Source: Dendrobium chrysotoxum
Taxonomy: Eukaryota > Streptophyta > Magnoliopsida > Asparagales > Orchidaceae
Direction of reading: 5' to 3'
DNA length: 64,000 bases
Assembly: GCA_019925795.1 (NCBI GenBank)
Contig: CM034314.1
Location: 24,421,774-24,485,773 of the forward strand
Positions 1 through 9,981 of the stretch are shown here, in pieces. The position numbers and the translations under genes are program-made. The first letter of the stretch is position 1. Each line of letters begins with the position of its first letter. The notes beneath the pieces were generated by a model, which was given only the letters and a program-made list of their open reading frames with translations, was not told where the DNA came from and ran no database searches.

Positions 1-391
1 GAAATTCTTTAGTGTCTTAGTCCAGTAGGAAACAGAATTCAGTAGCCCTTTCTACTGCTGAAGCATAATATATTGCCTTAGGTAGTTGTGTGGCATAAGT
101 TATTTGGTTGAAATAACAGTTGATTGATTTAGGATTTTCAATTAGCATAATTTTAATTTTTTGTGATAATACTAATACCATTTGCATTTCAAAGAATCCT
201 ATTCAACATTCTAGAATCAAAATATAGACATAAGGTATCACTTCATTAGAAATTATGTAGCTACGGGAGAAATTAAATTGCATCACATTTCAATTGAAAA
301 TCAACTTGCAGATATTTTTACAAATCCACTAGCTTTTGATATATTTAGCATCTTAAGGATAAGGCTAGGTGTGATTAATCTTTATGCTTAA
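1..391 (+). pseudogene. Old Sirevirus-like copia element: 3' end of pol (RNase H)
   Basis: This is the end of a copia polyprotein, covering the RNase H region that degrades the RNA strand of the RNA/DNA hybrid during reverse transcription. It parallels the RNase H end of the younger copy at about 7660-8072 base for base in long runs (the stretches matching SLVSWP, TAEAEYIALGS and NQLADIFT.PLAFD). It ends at a TAA at 389-391, the same place as the younger copy. Frames shift several times, so it is dead. The rest of this element lies left of the window; its continuation is the env-like ORF starting at 1175. Seen: the homology and the stop. Inferred: that it belongs to the same element as 1175-1558 and 13049-16724. 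Confidence 0.85.
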
Positions 392-1174
392 ATTAAAAAT
401 TTTATAAACTTGATGTGTTGTATATATATGTCTGTTTAATTTGTTTCTGTGTTTGTTATTTTGTTCTGATTGTTCTTATGTGATTTATTGTGTTTGTTAT
501 TTTTGTTTTTGTTTTATTGTGAAGCATGTCATTTGTTAAGAAATATTTAGATTTAAGAGATTTTTCTGATTATAATGCTTTATTTTCTAAGTGTTTTAAT
601 CGTACTGTATGAAAATTTTTTTCATCTTGTATGATTTCTATAGCTTGCGTATGACCTTTTCTGAGTTGAGGAGATGAAACAATGTTTTTATAATTTTCAT
701 CCTATACGATGATGTCATCGTATGGGAGGATTGGTGCAGTTTCATCTATATGCATGAGAATGGGTTCACAGTTTTTTTTGCAGTTATTATTACTGATCGT
801 ATGTACGAACTTGTCGTTTGTCTGTACGATTCTTGTTGTTGATTTTGGATAAAGACGAAGCCAATCATTAGTGAAACAATCTTTAATTTTCTAATCATCC
901 TAGACAAACACGTGATCATCTGTACGATCGGTTAGTTAAAAAGCATATACGAAAGGATGCCTCGGGAAGGGCAGTTTACGAAAAGCTGTCACATTTTTTG
1001 TAGTTTCTATTCATCTGTACAAAAAATATTTCATGCCGTATAATTTTAATTTCATACGTACAATTCAATTTTCATACTATACAATCTATGATTTTTCTTT
1101 AAATAGAAAGGCATTTGATGGTTTTTATTCACAGACACTTTCATATCTAAATCTTCCCGAGTTCAAACAGTGAA
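392..1174 (+). promoter_or_regulatory. Old element: palindrome-rich spacer before the env-like ORF
   Basis: No coding signal is seen. The stretch contains several inverted repeats, the clearest being ATACGATGATGTCATCGTAT at 704-723 (9-bp arms, 2-bp centre). Others are built on CGTATGTACGAAC and TGTACGATT around 790-835 and ATCTGTACGATCGG near 915. A TATA-like TTTAAATA lies at 1098-1105, about 70 bp before the env-like ATG at 1175. The position matches the palindrome array and TATTTAAA box before the env-like ORF of the younger element (9394-9919). Function as an internal promoter is inference. Confidence 0.5.
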
Positions 1175-1558
1175 ATGGCCAGTGGAAGTAGCAAACGTGG
1201 ACATTTTTCTAGGGGTTCTTCATCTAGGAATACTAGGGATGACAATTTTTTTAAGTAAAGAAAATGAAGAAGCATACGATAGGTTTTGTGTTGCCATGAT
1301 AACTGCATCTAGGGTCCTTATTCAAAGTGATTTGATTTTTTTTATCATGCCACTTTTTGACTGTACCCAACTGCCATTCATTCTTATCCTGATTCAAGAT
1401 TATAATCATAATACTTTTCATCTCTTTTTAGCAAATATGAAGATGAATCAGGACCACACCAAAATTACCTCCTATGTCCTCAAGCAATATGTAGAAAAAA
1501 CTAAGGAGGATCTAGGAAACTATCGGCATCTTAGGACTGTTGGGATTAGAGCCCATAC
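1175..1558 (+). pseudogene. Old element: env-like third ORF, 5' part (interrupted)
   Basis: The ORF opens at ATG 1175 with MASGSSKRGHFSRG, a basic Ser/Arg-rich start like the younger copy's MAGRKCSRQMGASS at 9982. Frameshifts and stops follow within 100 bp. The recognisable final segment (ITSYVLKQYVE, then a GIRAHT-like motif) breaks off at 1558, where the younger element is inserted. The frame continues across the insertion at 13049 with MTARVDNDLTYV. This is the extra ORF found after pol in some Sireviruses. It is often called env-like by position only; no signal peptide or fusion machinery is evident, and its role is unknown. Confidence 0.7.
1554..1558. repeat. Target-site duplication CATAC, left copy
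   Basis: CATAC directly precedes the left LTR, and an identical CATAC follows the right LTR at 13044-13048. Five bases is the normal copia target duplication, so both element ends are fixed by it. Confidence 0.9.
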
Positions 1559-1798
1559 TATTGCAAATCTGGTTTTGATGATAATAAACATGTTTCTATT
1601 GTATTTTGCTTGGCTAACCTGTTTCAGGCACAAAAGCTCACGAGCAACTCAAGATCGGCTCTAAGTGTGTCTAAGTGTACTATTTTCCTTTTCTTGAGTC
1701 AATTGTAATATAACTGATCCCCTAGCTAAGTAACCTTGCACACACACTCAGGGGGAGAGCTTGAGTGAATTAGAGTTTCTGTTCAAATTTTTGTTCAG

Positions 1799-2472
1799 AT
1801 CGTCCTGGACGATAGTCACATCATCCTGGATGATCAAGTAAAAACAGAAACCCTAATTAGGGCTGCCAAGTTAACTGGGTATGATTAAGTAGATCATCCT
1901 GGATGATCATTGCATCGTACGGGATGATATGCTCAAATAAAAAATTCTCAGCCGCCAGATCAAGTTAGGAAAGTTTTTATTTTAAGATATTTGGTCTGAT
2001 CATCCCGGACGATACGCGTATCGTCCTGGACGATCCAGTACAATCGTGCCTAAATTAGTCTAGTAATTAAGGAAAATAATTAATACTTGATTGATACGAT
2101 CATATCATCCTGGAAGATCGCAGGATTATCCTGGATGAACATGATCGTCTAGTGTGTTTCAGTTGGACGTCCAGAGCGGTGCTCAGGACAATTTGGGCAC
2201 ATTTTAAACTAATCATACAGGACAATATCCTGATCATCCTGGACTATCAAGTCATTTTTGGGTCATCCAGCATAAGTTTCTCTGGACGACCAGAGCGGTC
2301 ATTTGGACGAATTTCCTCAATTTATACTAATCATCCCGGACGATCATAGAATCGTACGGGACGATATGAATAACTTTTTCTACTGATCGTTTAGAAGAGC
2401 CAGATCGTCCAGGCTGAAGCAGCTAATTTTGAACTGATCATACAGGACGATCTATCAATCATCCTGGATGAT
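1799..2472. promoter_or_regulatory. Array of seven 15-6-15 palindrome pairs upstream of LTR TATA box
   Basis: The best copy is ATCGTCCTGGACGAT (7-bp arms, single central T). Pairs start at 1799, 1893, 1999, 2104, 2212, 2330 and 2437. In all seven the second 15-mer begins exactly 6 bp after the first ends (1820, 1914, 2020, 2125, 2233, 2351, 2458). Successive pairs are 94, 106, 105, 108, 118 and 107 bp apart. Centre-to-centre distance within a pair is 21 bp, two turns of B-DNA, as expected for binding sites of a protein dimer pair on one face. Binding is inference. Confidence 0.85.
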
Positions 2473-2515
2473 CTAGGCCGACAAGTTGAGATTTAGGGCA
2501 AATTTTGAGCCCTCC

Positions 2516-2523
2516 TATAAAAG
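2516..2523 (+). promoter_or_regulatory. LTR TATA box
   Basis: TATAAAAG lies 44 bp after the last palindrome pair and is conserved in the 3' LTR at 12353-12360. It probably sets the U3/R boundary just downstream. Confidence 0.75.
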
Positions 2524-3214
2524 ATCTTTTTCTATCAATAAGAAAAATCTTTTGCCACTTTCCTTTCTAGAGAACCCCTAGAGAGAGAGAGAGAGAGAGT
2601 TTGGGAGAGAGAGAGGATCTTGTGAGGGGGAGTTCGTGAGGGGTTCACGAAGGTTGCTCCAAGCAAGAATCAGAGTCGTCTTCTCTGCTCGTCGTCTTTC
2701 GTCGTATTGGTGTTCTTTATGAGAGGATCATTTGCAAGAAGATCTGGGATTCTCGGCCCGCTTCAGGAGGAAGCGAAAGGAGTCTGAGGTTCTCTGCCTG
2801 CTTCAGGAGGAAGCAAAAGGAGGTTGGGTTCTCTGCCTCATCGTGTCGGTGGAAAGGAGGTTTTTGTATAGGCTTCTTCGCCTTGCTGTGGGAGCAAAAG
2901 GAGAGACACTTTAAGTTAGTGCAATACCCAGAGGGGAGGCTCTGGGGAGTAGACGTAGGTCAAGTTGACCGAACCACTATAAAATTTTGGTGTGTTCTTT
3001 CTGATTACTTTCTGCACTTTAGTTTTTCTGTGATTATCTGCTTGGGTGAAATTTGTGTTTAATCTTTTCGTTTGAGTATTTACTTGTTTTCGTTGCATAT
3101 CATAGAAAAGATTTTTAATGTTGCTCTCCAATTTTTAAATAACCAATTCACCCCCCTCTTGGTTAGCCTCGGGACTAGTTCATCAGGGCTTAACATCCCT
3201 ATCGAACTTTCAAG

Positions 3215-3225
3215 TGGTATCAGAG
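3215..3225 (+). other. Primer-binding site (initiator tRNA-Met type)
   Basis: TGGTATCAGAG begins three bases after the LTR end (3212). This is the standard plant copia PBS, complementary to the 3' end of initiator tRNA-Met, where minus-strand DNA synthesis starts. Confidence 0.92.
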
Positions 3226-3267
3226 AGGTATTCAAAATTTAAGTTTAAAAACTTTTGAATTTGATCT

Positions 3268-4924
3268 ATGGCTAACTTTGGTAATCGTAATACTGCTAAA
3301 GGTTATTCAATTACACGACCGCCATTGTTTGATAACATATCTTTTAATTTTAGGAAAACTCACATGTCCACTTTTCTACAATCAATTGATTATCGCATGT
3401 GGATGCTAGTTAAGGATGGATACGAACCACCTTTTAGGATGATTAACAATGTTAAAACTGAACTACCATTTACTGATTGGACTTTTGATGATCATGACTT
3501 AGCACAATTGAATGCCAAATGTTTGATTATTTTTTCTGTGCTTTAAAATCTGAAGATTATATGCGTGTCTCTACTTGTATGACTGGTAAAGAGATTTGGG
3601 ATGGATTGTGCATCACTTACGAGGGTACAACTGAAGTCAAACAGTCTAGGTTAAACATTTTACTTCATGACTATGAACTTTTTCGCATGAAACCTACTGA
3701 AACTATTTCTGAAATGTATACGAGATTCACTCAAATCGTCACTTCTTTGCATGCCTTAGGTAAAGAACTTACCAACTACGAAAGAGTGAACAAAATTCTT
3801 AGATGTCTGCCTTCTTCATATGATGCTAAGATAACTGCAATCACTGAATCTAAAGATTTGAATACTTACTCTATTGATAGCTTACTTGGATCACTCATTG
3901 CTTACGAGTAAGGGGTGAACCAAAGAAAGCTTGATGCAGGTGAGAAGAAGAAGCAAAAAATAGTGGCACTGAAGGCCAACGAGAGTGATACTAGTGCTTT
4001 CGGGTTTGATAGCGATGACGTTGCCTTGATCACAAGGCAATTCAAAAGCTTTCTAAGGAAGAAACACAAGAACTTTCAGAAGTGGAACAAGGGTAAGTCC
4101 AACAAAAATCTTAAGGGTTCATCTGACACTGTCTGTTTTGAATGCAGGAAGCCTGGACACATTAAGACTGATTATCCTACACTTAAAGCTCACCCAAGCA
4201 AGGAGAAGGGTGAGGAGAAACACAAGTTTATGAAGGATAAGAAGCGGATTCAGAAGGCGTTCTGGGCAGATTCTGCATCTGACTCTTCTAAGACTGAAGA
4301 TGAAGAGGAGGAAACAAATCTGTGTCTGATGGCTGATGATCATCCTGTTCAGTCTAACCAGGAAGAGGTATGTGAGCTTACTTACGATCAATTACTTGAA
4401 ATATCTAAAAAAATTCATGCATCATATAGGAAGCTTAAGAAAACCCATGCTAGCTTGAAATTGGATTATTTGACTTTGTAAAAAGAGCATGATGTTTTGA
4501 TTAAGTATCATTCCACTGTTGATAACAATCACATGTCTTTACTTGATGAATTTGATGAATTGAATAAAAAGCATTTTGATTTAATTGTTGAGCATGATTC
4601 ATTGAATACCATGCATGTTGATTTAGAAAAAGCTTTCAAAGAACTAGACAATCTGGCATGTGAAGTGAAGAGTAGCAATAGTTGTTTGAAATTTGAAATT
4701 ACAAGTTTAAAGAAAGAAAATGAATTTTTGAAAGTTAAAATCAGTACTTTTGATAAACATGAAACACCTCCAACATTTGCACAGTTTTATACACCTCCAC
4801 CTTTTGTAGAATCAGGTTCAAAATCATCAAAGCATGTTTCATATAAACCTAGGAAGAGGCACTATCACCCACATAGATTAGTTAACCCTTTTCTGGTGTT
4901 AGATGTTTTTCCTATGGCATGTTA
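3268..4924 (+). pseudogene. gag: gag polyprotein (UBN2 type), broken
   Basis: This encodes the capsid/nucleocapsid of the virus-like particle. ATG 3268 starts MANFGNRNTAK. A frameshift in the T-rich stretch near 3515-3535 moves the reading to the third frame, where the UBN2 capsid segment follows (KPTETISEMYTRFTQIV, about 3690-3740). A TAA at 3909 and another at 4479 interrupt it in frame; both sit where CAA is a simple ancestor. The zinc knuckle CFECRKPGHIKTDY (4134-4175) has Tyr instead of the fourth Cys. An acidic stretch (about 4290-4330) and a long coiled-coil-like region (about 4380-4750) follow, typical of Sirevirus gag. The product would be non-functional. Confidence 0.88.
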
Positions 4925-5088
4925 GGACACATTTCCCACACCTGCACTGTTCACCGTAGTACATATTGGGTGTGGAGGCCCAAATTACCTGTTTCATAGC
5001 ACAGCACACATGCATCGCATTCTTCTTTTCATAAGAAGGAATGCAAACCTGTTTGGGTTCCTAAAACTGACATTTGATGATTTTGTAG

Positions 5089-8072
5089 GTGTGCTCTCAC
5101 ACAAGACCTTGTGAGAGCATGTGGTGCCTAGACAGCGGATGTTCTAAACACATAACTAAAGATGAAAATCAGTTCATTTCACTAGAGGCCAGGGCTGGAG
5201 GCAAGGTTACACTTGGAGATAACACCACCAGGAGGGTGGTAGGTTCAGGTATAATTGGTGATTCAAAGAATTTTATGATTAATAATATTTTGCTTGTAGA
5301 TGGACTGAAATATAACTTACTAAGCATCAGTCAACTCTGTGACAAAGGATACAGCATCAAATTTCTGCCTACTTGCTGCATTTTAAGCTTAAATGACAAA
5401 ATAGTTTTACAGGGACTTAAAAATTGCTGCTAATGAGTCTTAGCTGTGACATAGGAGATTGTGTCATGCCAGTATGAAAACCCTTAGGAGAGTCACTCAA
5501 AAGGACTTAGTTAGAGGTGTGCCCAAGCTTAAGTTCACTAAGGACCACATGTGTGATGCCTGTCAGTTAGGAAAGCAAGTTCAATCCTTCTTTCACTCTG
5601 TTAAGGATATTAGTACCTCTAGACCTTTAGAAGTCCTTCACATGGATCTCTTTGGACCCATTAGCACTGCTATCTTAGGGCGGAAAGTCTATGGGTTTGT
5701 GATTGTAGATGACTACTCGAGGTTCACTAGGATTAAATTTCTATCACACAAATCTGAGTCATTTGATGAGTTTAAGTCCTTCTCCATTTGGATTCAGAGG
5801 AAGTTAGGTTGTGAGATCTTGACTATTCATAGTGAACATGGTGGAGAGTTTGAAAATGTAAAGTTTGGAAGTTTCTATGAGGAGCAATGGATTAGTCATA
5901 ATTTTTTAGCTCCTAGGACCCCTCAGCAGAATGGGGTAGCTGAAAGGAAGAACAGGACCTTAGTGGAAGCTGCTAGAGCCATGCTTGCTGAGTATTCACT
6001 TTCAAAATACTTTTGGGCTGAAGCGGTGAACACTGCCTGTTATGTGCTGAATAGGGTGAATGTGAGATCAAATCTGAACAAGACACCTTATGAGATTATT
6101 AAGGGTAGAACTCCAAACCTGTCCCACCTCCATGTCTTTGGCTATAAGGTTTTCATTCTGAACAACGGGAAATCACCCTTAGGAAACTTTGACCCCAAAT
6201 ATGATGAAGGAGTGTTCTTAGGCTATTCTAGTGTGGGGAAATCCTTTAGGGTGTTCAATAAGAGGACTTTGGTGGTGGAAGAGACAACTCATGTGGTGTT
6301 TAATGAATCTGATCCTAAGGTGAATAGAGTTGAGGAAGAAGAAGAGGTAGAGGAGATTACCCAAGGGGTTGAAAATGCAAATCTGGAGGAAAGGGTAGAA
6401 CCTCAAACCACACTGCCTAGAGATTGGAGATATTCTTCGAGTCATCCTAAAGAACTGATCTTAGGAGACCCTTCTGAAGGTGTTAGGACTAGGCATGGAC
6501 TTAGGAAGGAAGTAAACCACTCTACCTTTATCTCAATGACTGAACCCACCAATATCAATCAAGCCCTTTCGGATGAGTTTTGGATCTTAGCTATGCAAGA
6601 AGAATTGAATCAATTTGTAAGGAATGATGTTTGGGAGTTAGTAGAAAGACCTAGAAATTAAAGTATAGTGGGAACCAAGTGGATCTTTAAGAATAAGATG
6701 AATGATTCTGGTGTGGTGGTTAGGAATAAGGCAAGATTGGTGGCTAAGGGGTATAATCAGATTGAAGGGATTGATTTTGAGGAGACCTTTACCCCTATAG
6801 CTAGATTGGAAGCCATTAGAGTACTACTAGCCTTTGCCTGTTATAAGGGATTTAAGCTGTTTCAAATGGATGTCAAGAGTATCTTTTTAAATGGGGTAAT
6901 AAAAGAGGATATTTTTATAGAACAACCCCCAAGTTTTGAGAGTTCCCAATATCCAAATCATGTTTACAAATTAGAAAATGCCTTATATGGATTGAAACAG
7001 GCACCCAGCGCTTGGTATGAGAGGCTTAGCACATTCATATTAGAAAGAGAGTTTGTTAAGGGGAGCGTAGACACCACCCTTTTCCTGAAGAGAATAGGGG
7101 ATGACTTACTCATTGTCCAGATCTATGTTGATGATATAATTTTTGGATCTTTTGATAAATATTTATGTGATGAGTTTTCTAAAATAATGAGTAAGGAGTT
7201 TGAGATGAGTATGATGGGAAAATTGTCCTACTTTTTGGGGTTTAGCATAAGGAAAATGGATGATGGAACCTTTCTCATTCAATCTAAATACACTAAGGAC
7301 ATTTTGAAGAAATATGAAATGGACAAAGCCAAGCTAATCAACACTCCCATGAGCTCCTCTGTTCAGTTAGATAAGGATTCAAGTGAAAAATCAATTGATC
7401 AGAAGAAGTATAGAGGAATAATTGGATCACTGCTTTACTTGACTGCTAGCCGACCTGATATCATGTTTAGTGTCTATCTTTGTGCTAGGTTTCAGGCTGA
7501 TCCCAAAGATTCCCACCTAACTGCTGTTAAGAGAATTCTTAGATATCTTTTAGGGACCCCAAACCTAGGAATCTAGTACCCTAGGCACAGCATCTCTTTT
7601 GAGATTATTGGATATTCTAATTCTGACTTTGCAGGGTGTAGGGTGGATAGAAAGAGCACTTCTGGAACTTGTTAATTCATAGGACAGTCATTAGTCTCTT
7701 GGCCAGTAGAAAACAAAACTCAGTTGCACTTTTCACTGCTGAAGCTGAGTACATTGCCTTAGGGAGTTATGTGGCCCAAGTTCTTTGGTTGAAGCAATAA
7801 GTCTTAGATTTAAGATTACCTGTGGGCACAATTTTTATTATGTGTGATAATACTAGTGCCATCTGCATCTCTAAGAATCCAATCCAATATTCTAGAACCA
7901 AACATATTGATATAACATATCACATCATTAGGGACCATATTACGAAAGGGGACATTGAGCTACATCATGTAGCAACTGAAAATCAGCTGGCTGACATATT
8001 CACTAAACCACTGGCCTTTGACTCATTCAACATTTTGAGGACCAGATTAGGAGTGATTGATATAAATGCTTG
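5089..8072 (+). pseudogene. pol: pol polyprotein: protease, integrase, reverse transcriptase, RNase H (broken)
   Basis: Order PR-IN-RT-RH, as in Ty1/copia. Protease: WCLDSGCSKHIT with the D-S-G active site at 5131-5139. After a frameshift (about 5430-5460) come the gag-pre-integrase zinc-finger region and the integrase core. There the first Asp (LHMDLFGP, about 5638) and Glu (NGVAERKNR, about 5930) are present, but the second Asp is Glu (GAA 5834-5836 in HSEHGGEF). Reverse transcriptase follows an in-frame TAA (6659-6661) and keeps YVDD at 7134-7145. An in-frame TAG at 7574-7576 and frameshifts break the RNase H, which ends LGVIDINA with TGA at 8070-8072. Inactive. Confidence 0.93.
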
Positions 8073-9393
8073 ATTTTGATTATTGCTGATTTTTTATTTC
8101 TCTTATTTTTATTCTGCTTCTATTAGTTAGCTGTTTGATTTGATTATTTGCTTTCTGTTGTTTTTAGTTTTTCTTCTACAGATTTTTGCGTTAACCTTGG
8201 TGTTAGGTTGATTTGAGTATTTATGTTGATATAATTTTCTACCTATTTTTATTTACTGGTTCATCTTTTTTATCTACTATTATATACTTTTTAAAAATCT
8301 GATCACTGCTCGCTACTTCTGATAAACTGGATTTCTGACTGAAAGTTTTACCTTGTTTTTATTTGGAAGCTGGTAAGCAGTGATTGATTCCACTGGATCT
8401 GTTAAAGGGAAGAAATATTGATGATTATTTTTCTTCCTCTAACTCCTTTGCTAGTGTATTATTTCTTTTGGATAAATATCCTCTTCAAAATTAAAATATT
8501 AGTTTTTGAAATAGAGATTTATTTTATCTTCCTATAGAAATCTACCTCATATGAATAGTGTTTTCAAAGTCTTGAGTCATTATTATGCTTTTCTAAACCA
8601 AGTGATTGCACTAATCATATGACGTATAGTTTTTGTTTTGTGAATTACTCTTCCTTAGTATGGAGAGCATCTCCTATGTCTGGAAGGTAACCTTACAGCT
8701 GAGATGCTTTAATGATTTTGAGAGGGAGAAAGCTTACAAAAGATGCGCAGTGCGCCAAATAAATTGAAAAAAAAGTGCACAAAATGAGCCCAAAGCTGAA
8801 AAGATGTGAAATGTCGCCAAACTAAAAGATACACAAAGTATATCAAAAATCAAAAGATGCGTAAAGCGCCAAACAAATTGAAAAGGAGGCACAAAATGAG
8901 CTCAAACCAAGCTTTCTTCCCTTTCAGATCGTTAAATGTCTTAAAAAAATCCGTGCGCCACTTAATATTTTCAAAAGCTTGAGTTTGAAAATCCTGATTT
9001 ATGATTTATTACTTTGTAACACTATTATATCAGATATTTTTCTGGAACAAGGCTTGAAAGGATCTCTTTTTTAATCTAATTTCTTCTCTTCTGAATTTGA
9101 TTTTTGTTTTGAAAGAGATTAGCTTCTATAAGGTGCCCGAGGTGGGAGTTACAAAAATTGATTTTTCCAACTTTTTTTGGATTTCAGTGCTGTCAATCGT
9201 CTTCTTATTGGTTTTTAGATCTAAAATCAAGGAAAAATTCTAATTTTTTGGAGCAGCTTGATCAAAAAAAATTGTTGCTTTTGTTCTCGTTTCATGTTTT
9301 ATTTCCTTTGGTTTTATTTTTCTTTTTAATGGTTGTGTTTTTGGGATCCTAATCGTTCATCTCCATCCTCCATCTTTTATCTATTTTCTTCAC
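8073..9393. other. Non-coding spacer between pol and internal palindrome array
   Basis: No ORF with protein-like content is seen. The T-rich tract 8080-8300 is featureless. A short-period degenerate repeat lies at 8736-8915 (listed separately). The stretch 9160-9350 is low-complexity and T-rich. Confidence 0.6.
8736..8915. repeat. Degenerate tandem repeat with AAAAGATGCGC-type units
   Basis: Units begin with AAAAGATGCGCAGTGCGCC and vary (AAAAGATGTGAAATGTCGCC, AAAAGATACACAAAGTATA, AAAAGATGCGTAAAGCGCC). They are followed by TTGAAAA..GGCACAAAATGAGC. Four copies are visible. Related units occur in the old element at 14300-14490, but there they lie after the env-like ORF rather than before it. 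Confidence 0.7.
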
Positions 9394-9899
9394 ATCGTCC
9401 TGGACTATCCATATATCATCCTGGACGATACAAACATCATCCTGGATGATTAATTCAAAATTGTCCCCAATCTGATCATACGGCTAAGGAACACCTATTA
9501 TTGGTGATCGTCCTGGATGATCCTTACATCATCCTGGATGATATGATCCATATCTTCCTAATCTGATCGGACGGCTGAGCATGCACCAATTATTGGTCAT
9601 CGTCCTGGACGATTCACCGCATCATCCCGGATGATCCACGTGTCAGCAGCCGGACGATTCGAATTCGGCCCGTCCGACACACTTATTGTATATCATCCTG
9701 GACGATCCACCTAATCATCCGGGACGATACTTTTTGTTAACGGTCGTCTGGCCTGACTCCTCGGGACGATCACCTGTGTCTAATCGTCCTGGATGATCTC
9801 CGATTATCCTGGACGATCAGACCGCCTTTTTGACCAATCATCCTGGCCATCATAAAAGTATATATCATCCTGGACGATCTCACGATCGTACGGGATGAT
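9394..9899. promoter_or_regulatory. Internal array of palindrome pairs before the env-like ORF
   Basis: The same 15-mers as in the LTR recur here, far from either LTR. Three stand in a row at 9394, 9415 and 9436, each 6 bp apart. Pairs follow at 9507/9528 (gap 6), 9599/9621 (gap 7), 9692/9714 (gap 7), 9783/9803 (gap 5) and 9864/9885 (gap 6). The array ends 82 bp before the ATG of the env-like ORF, with a TATA-like box between. By analogy with the LTR it may be an internal promoter; this is inference. Confidence 0.8.
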
Positions 9900-9911
9900 C
9901 TGGCCAAGTTC

Positions 9912-9919
9912 TATTTAAA
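9912..9919 (+). promoter_or_regulatory. TATA-like box before env-like ORF
   Basis: TATTTAAA lies 12 bp after the last internal palindrome and 63 bp before ATG 9982. The old element has TTTAAATA at 1098-1105 in the equivalent place. Confidence 0.45.
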
Positions 9920-9981
9920 CAGCCAATTTCTTCAGGTTTTTCCACACTTCTCCTTCCACTCTCCCTCACTTGCGCTTTCTC

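Larger units (their letters stand above)
1559..3212 (+). repeat. Sirevirus-like 5' LTR (young element)
   Basis: The direct-repeat partner is 11382-13043. It begins TATTGCAAA and ends ACTTTCA. It holds seven palindrome pairs (1799-2472), a TATA box at 2516-2523, a GA-rich leader (about 2580-2620), repeated segments of the type CTGC(C/T)T(C/G)CTTCAGGAGGAAGC (about 2750-2830), and the U5 motif AACCAATTCACCCCCC at 3141. Short ORFs inside it are chance readings of LTR sequence. Confidence 0.93.

Noticed and set aside
1799..2472. Regularly spaced palindromes resembling a CRISPR array
   Set aside because: The repeats lie in an LTR that recurs at 11382-13043, the between-pair sequences are not unique spacers of equal length, no cas genes exist, and the DNA is plant nuclear.
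2732..2914. ORF in the 5' LTR leader (and its 3' LTR counterpart 12342-12785)
   Set aside because: Reads through repeated LTR leader segments; not conserved between the two LTR copies and no domain.
3215..3225. Possible tRNA gene from the TGGTATCAGAG motif
   Set aside because: Only the 3' end complement of a tRNA is present; it is the retrotransposon primer-binding site.
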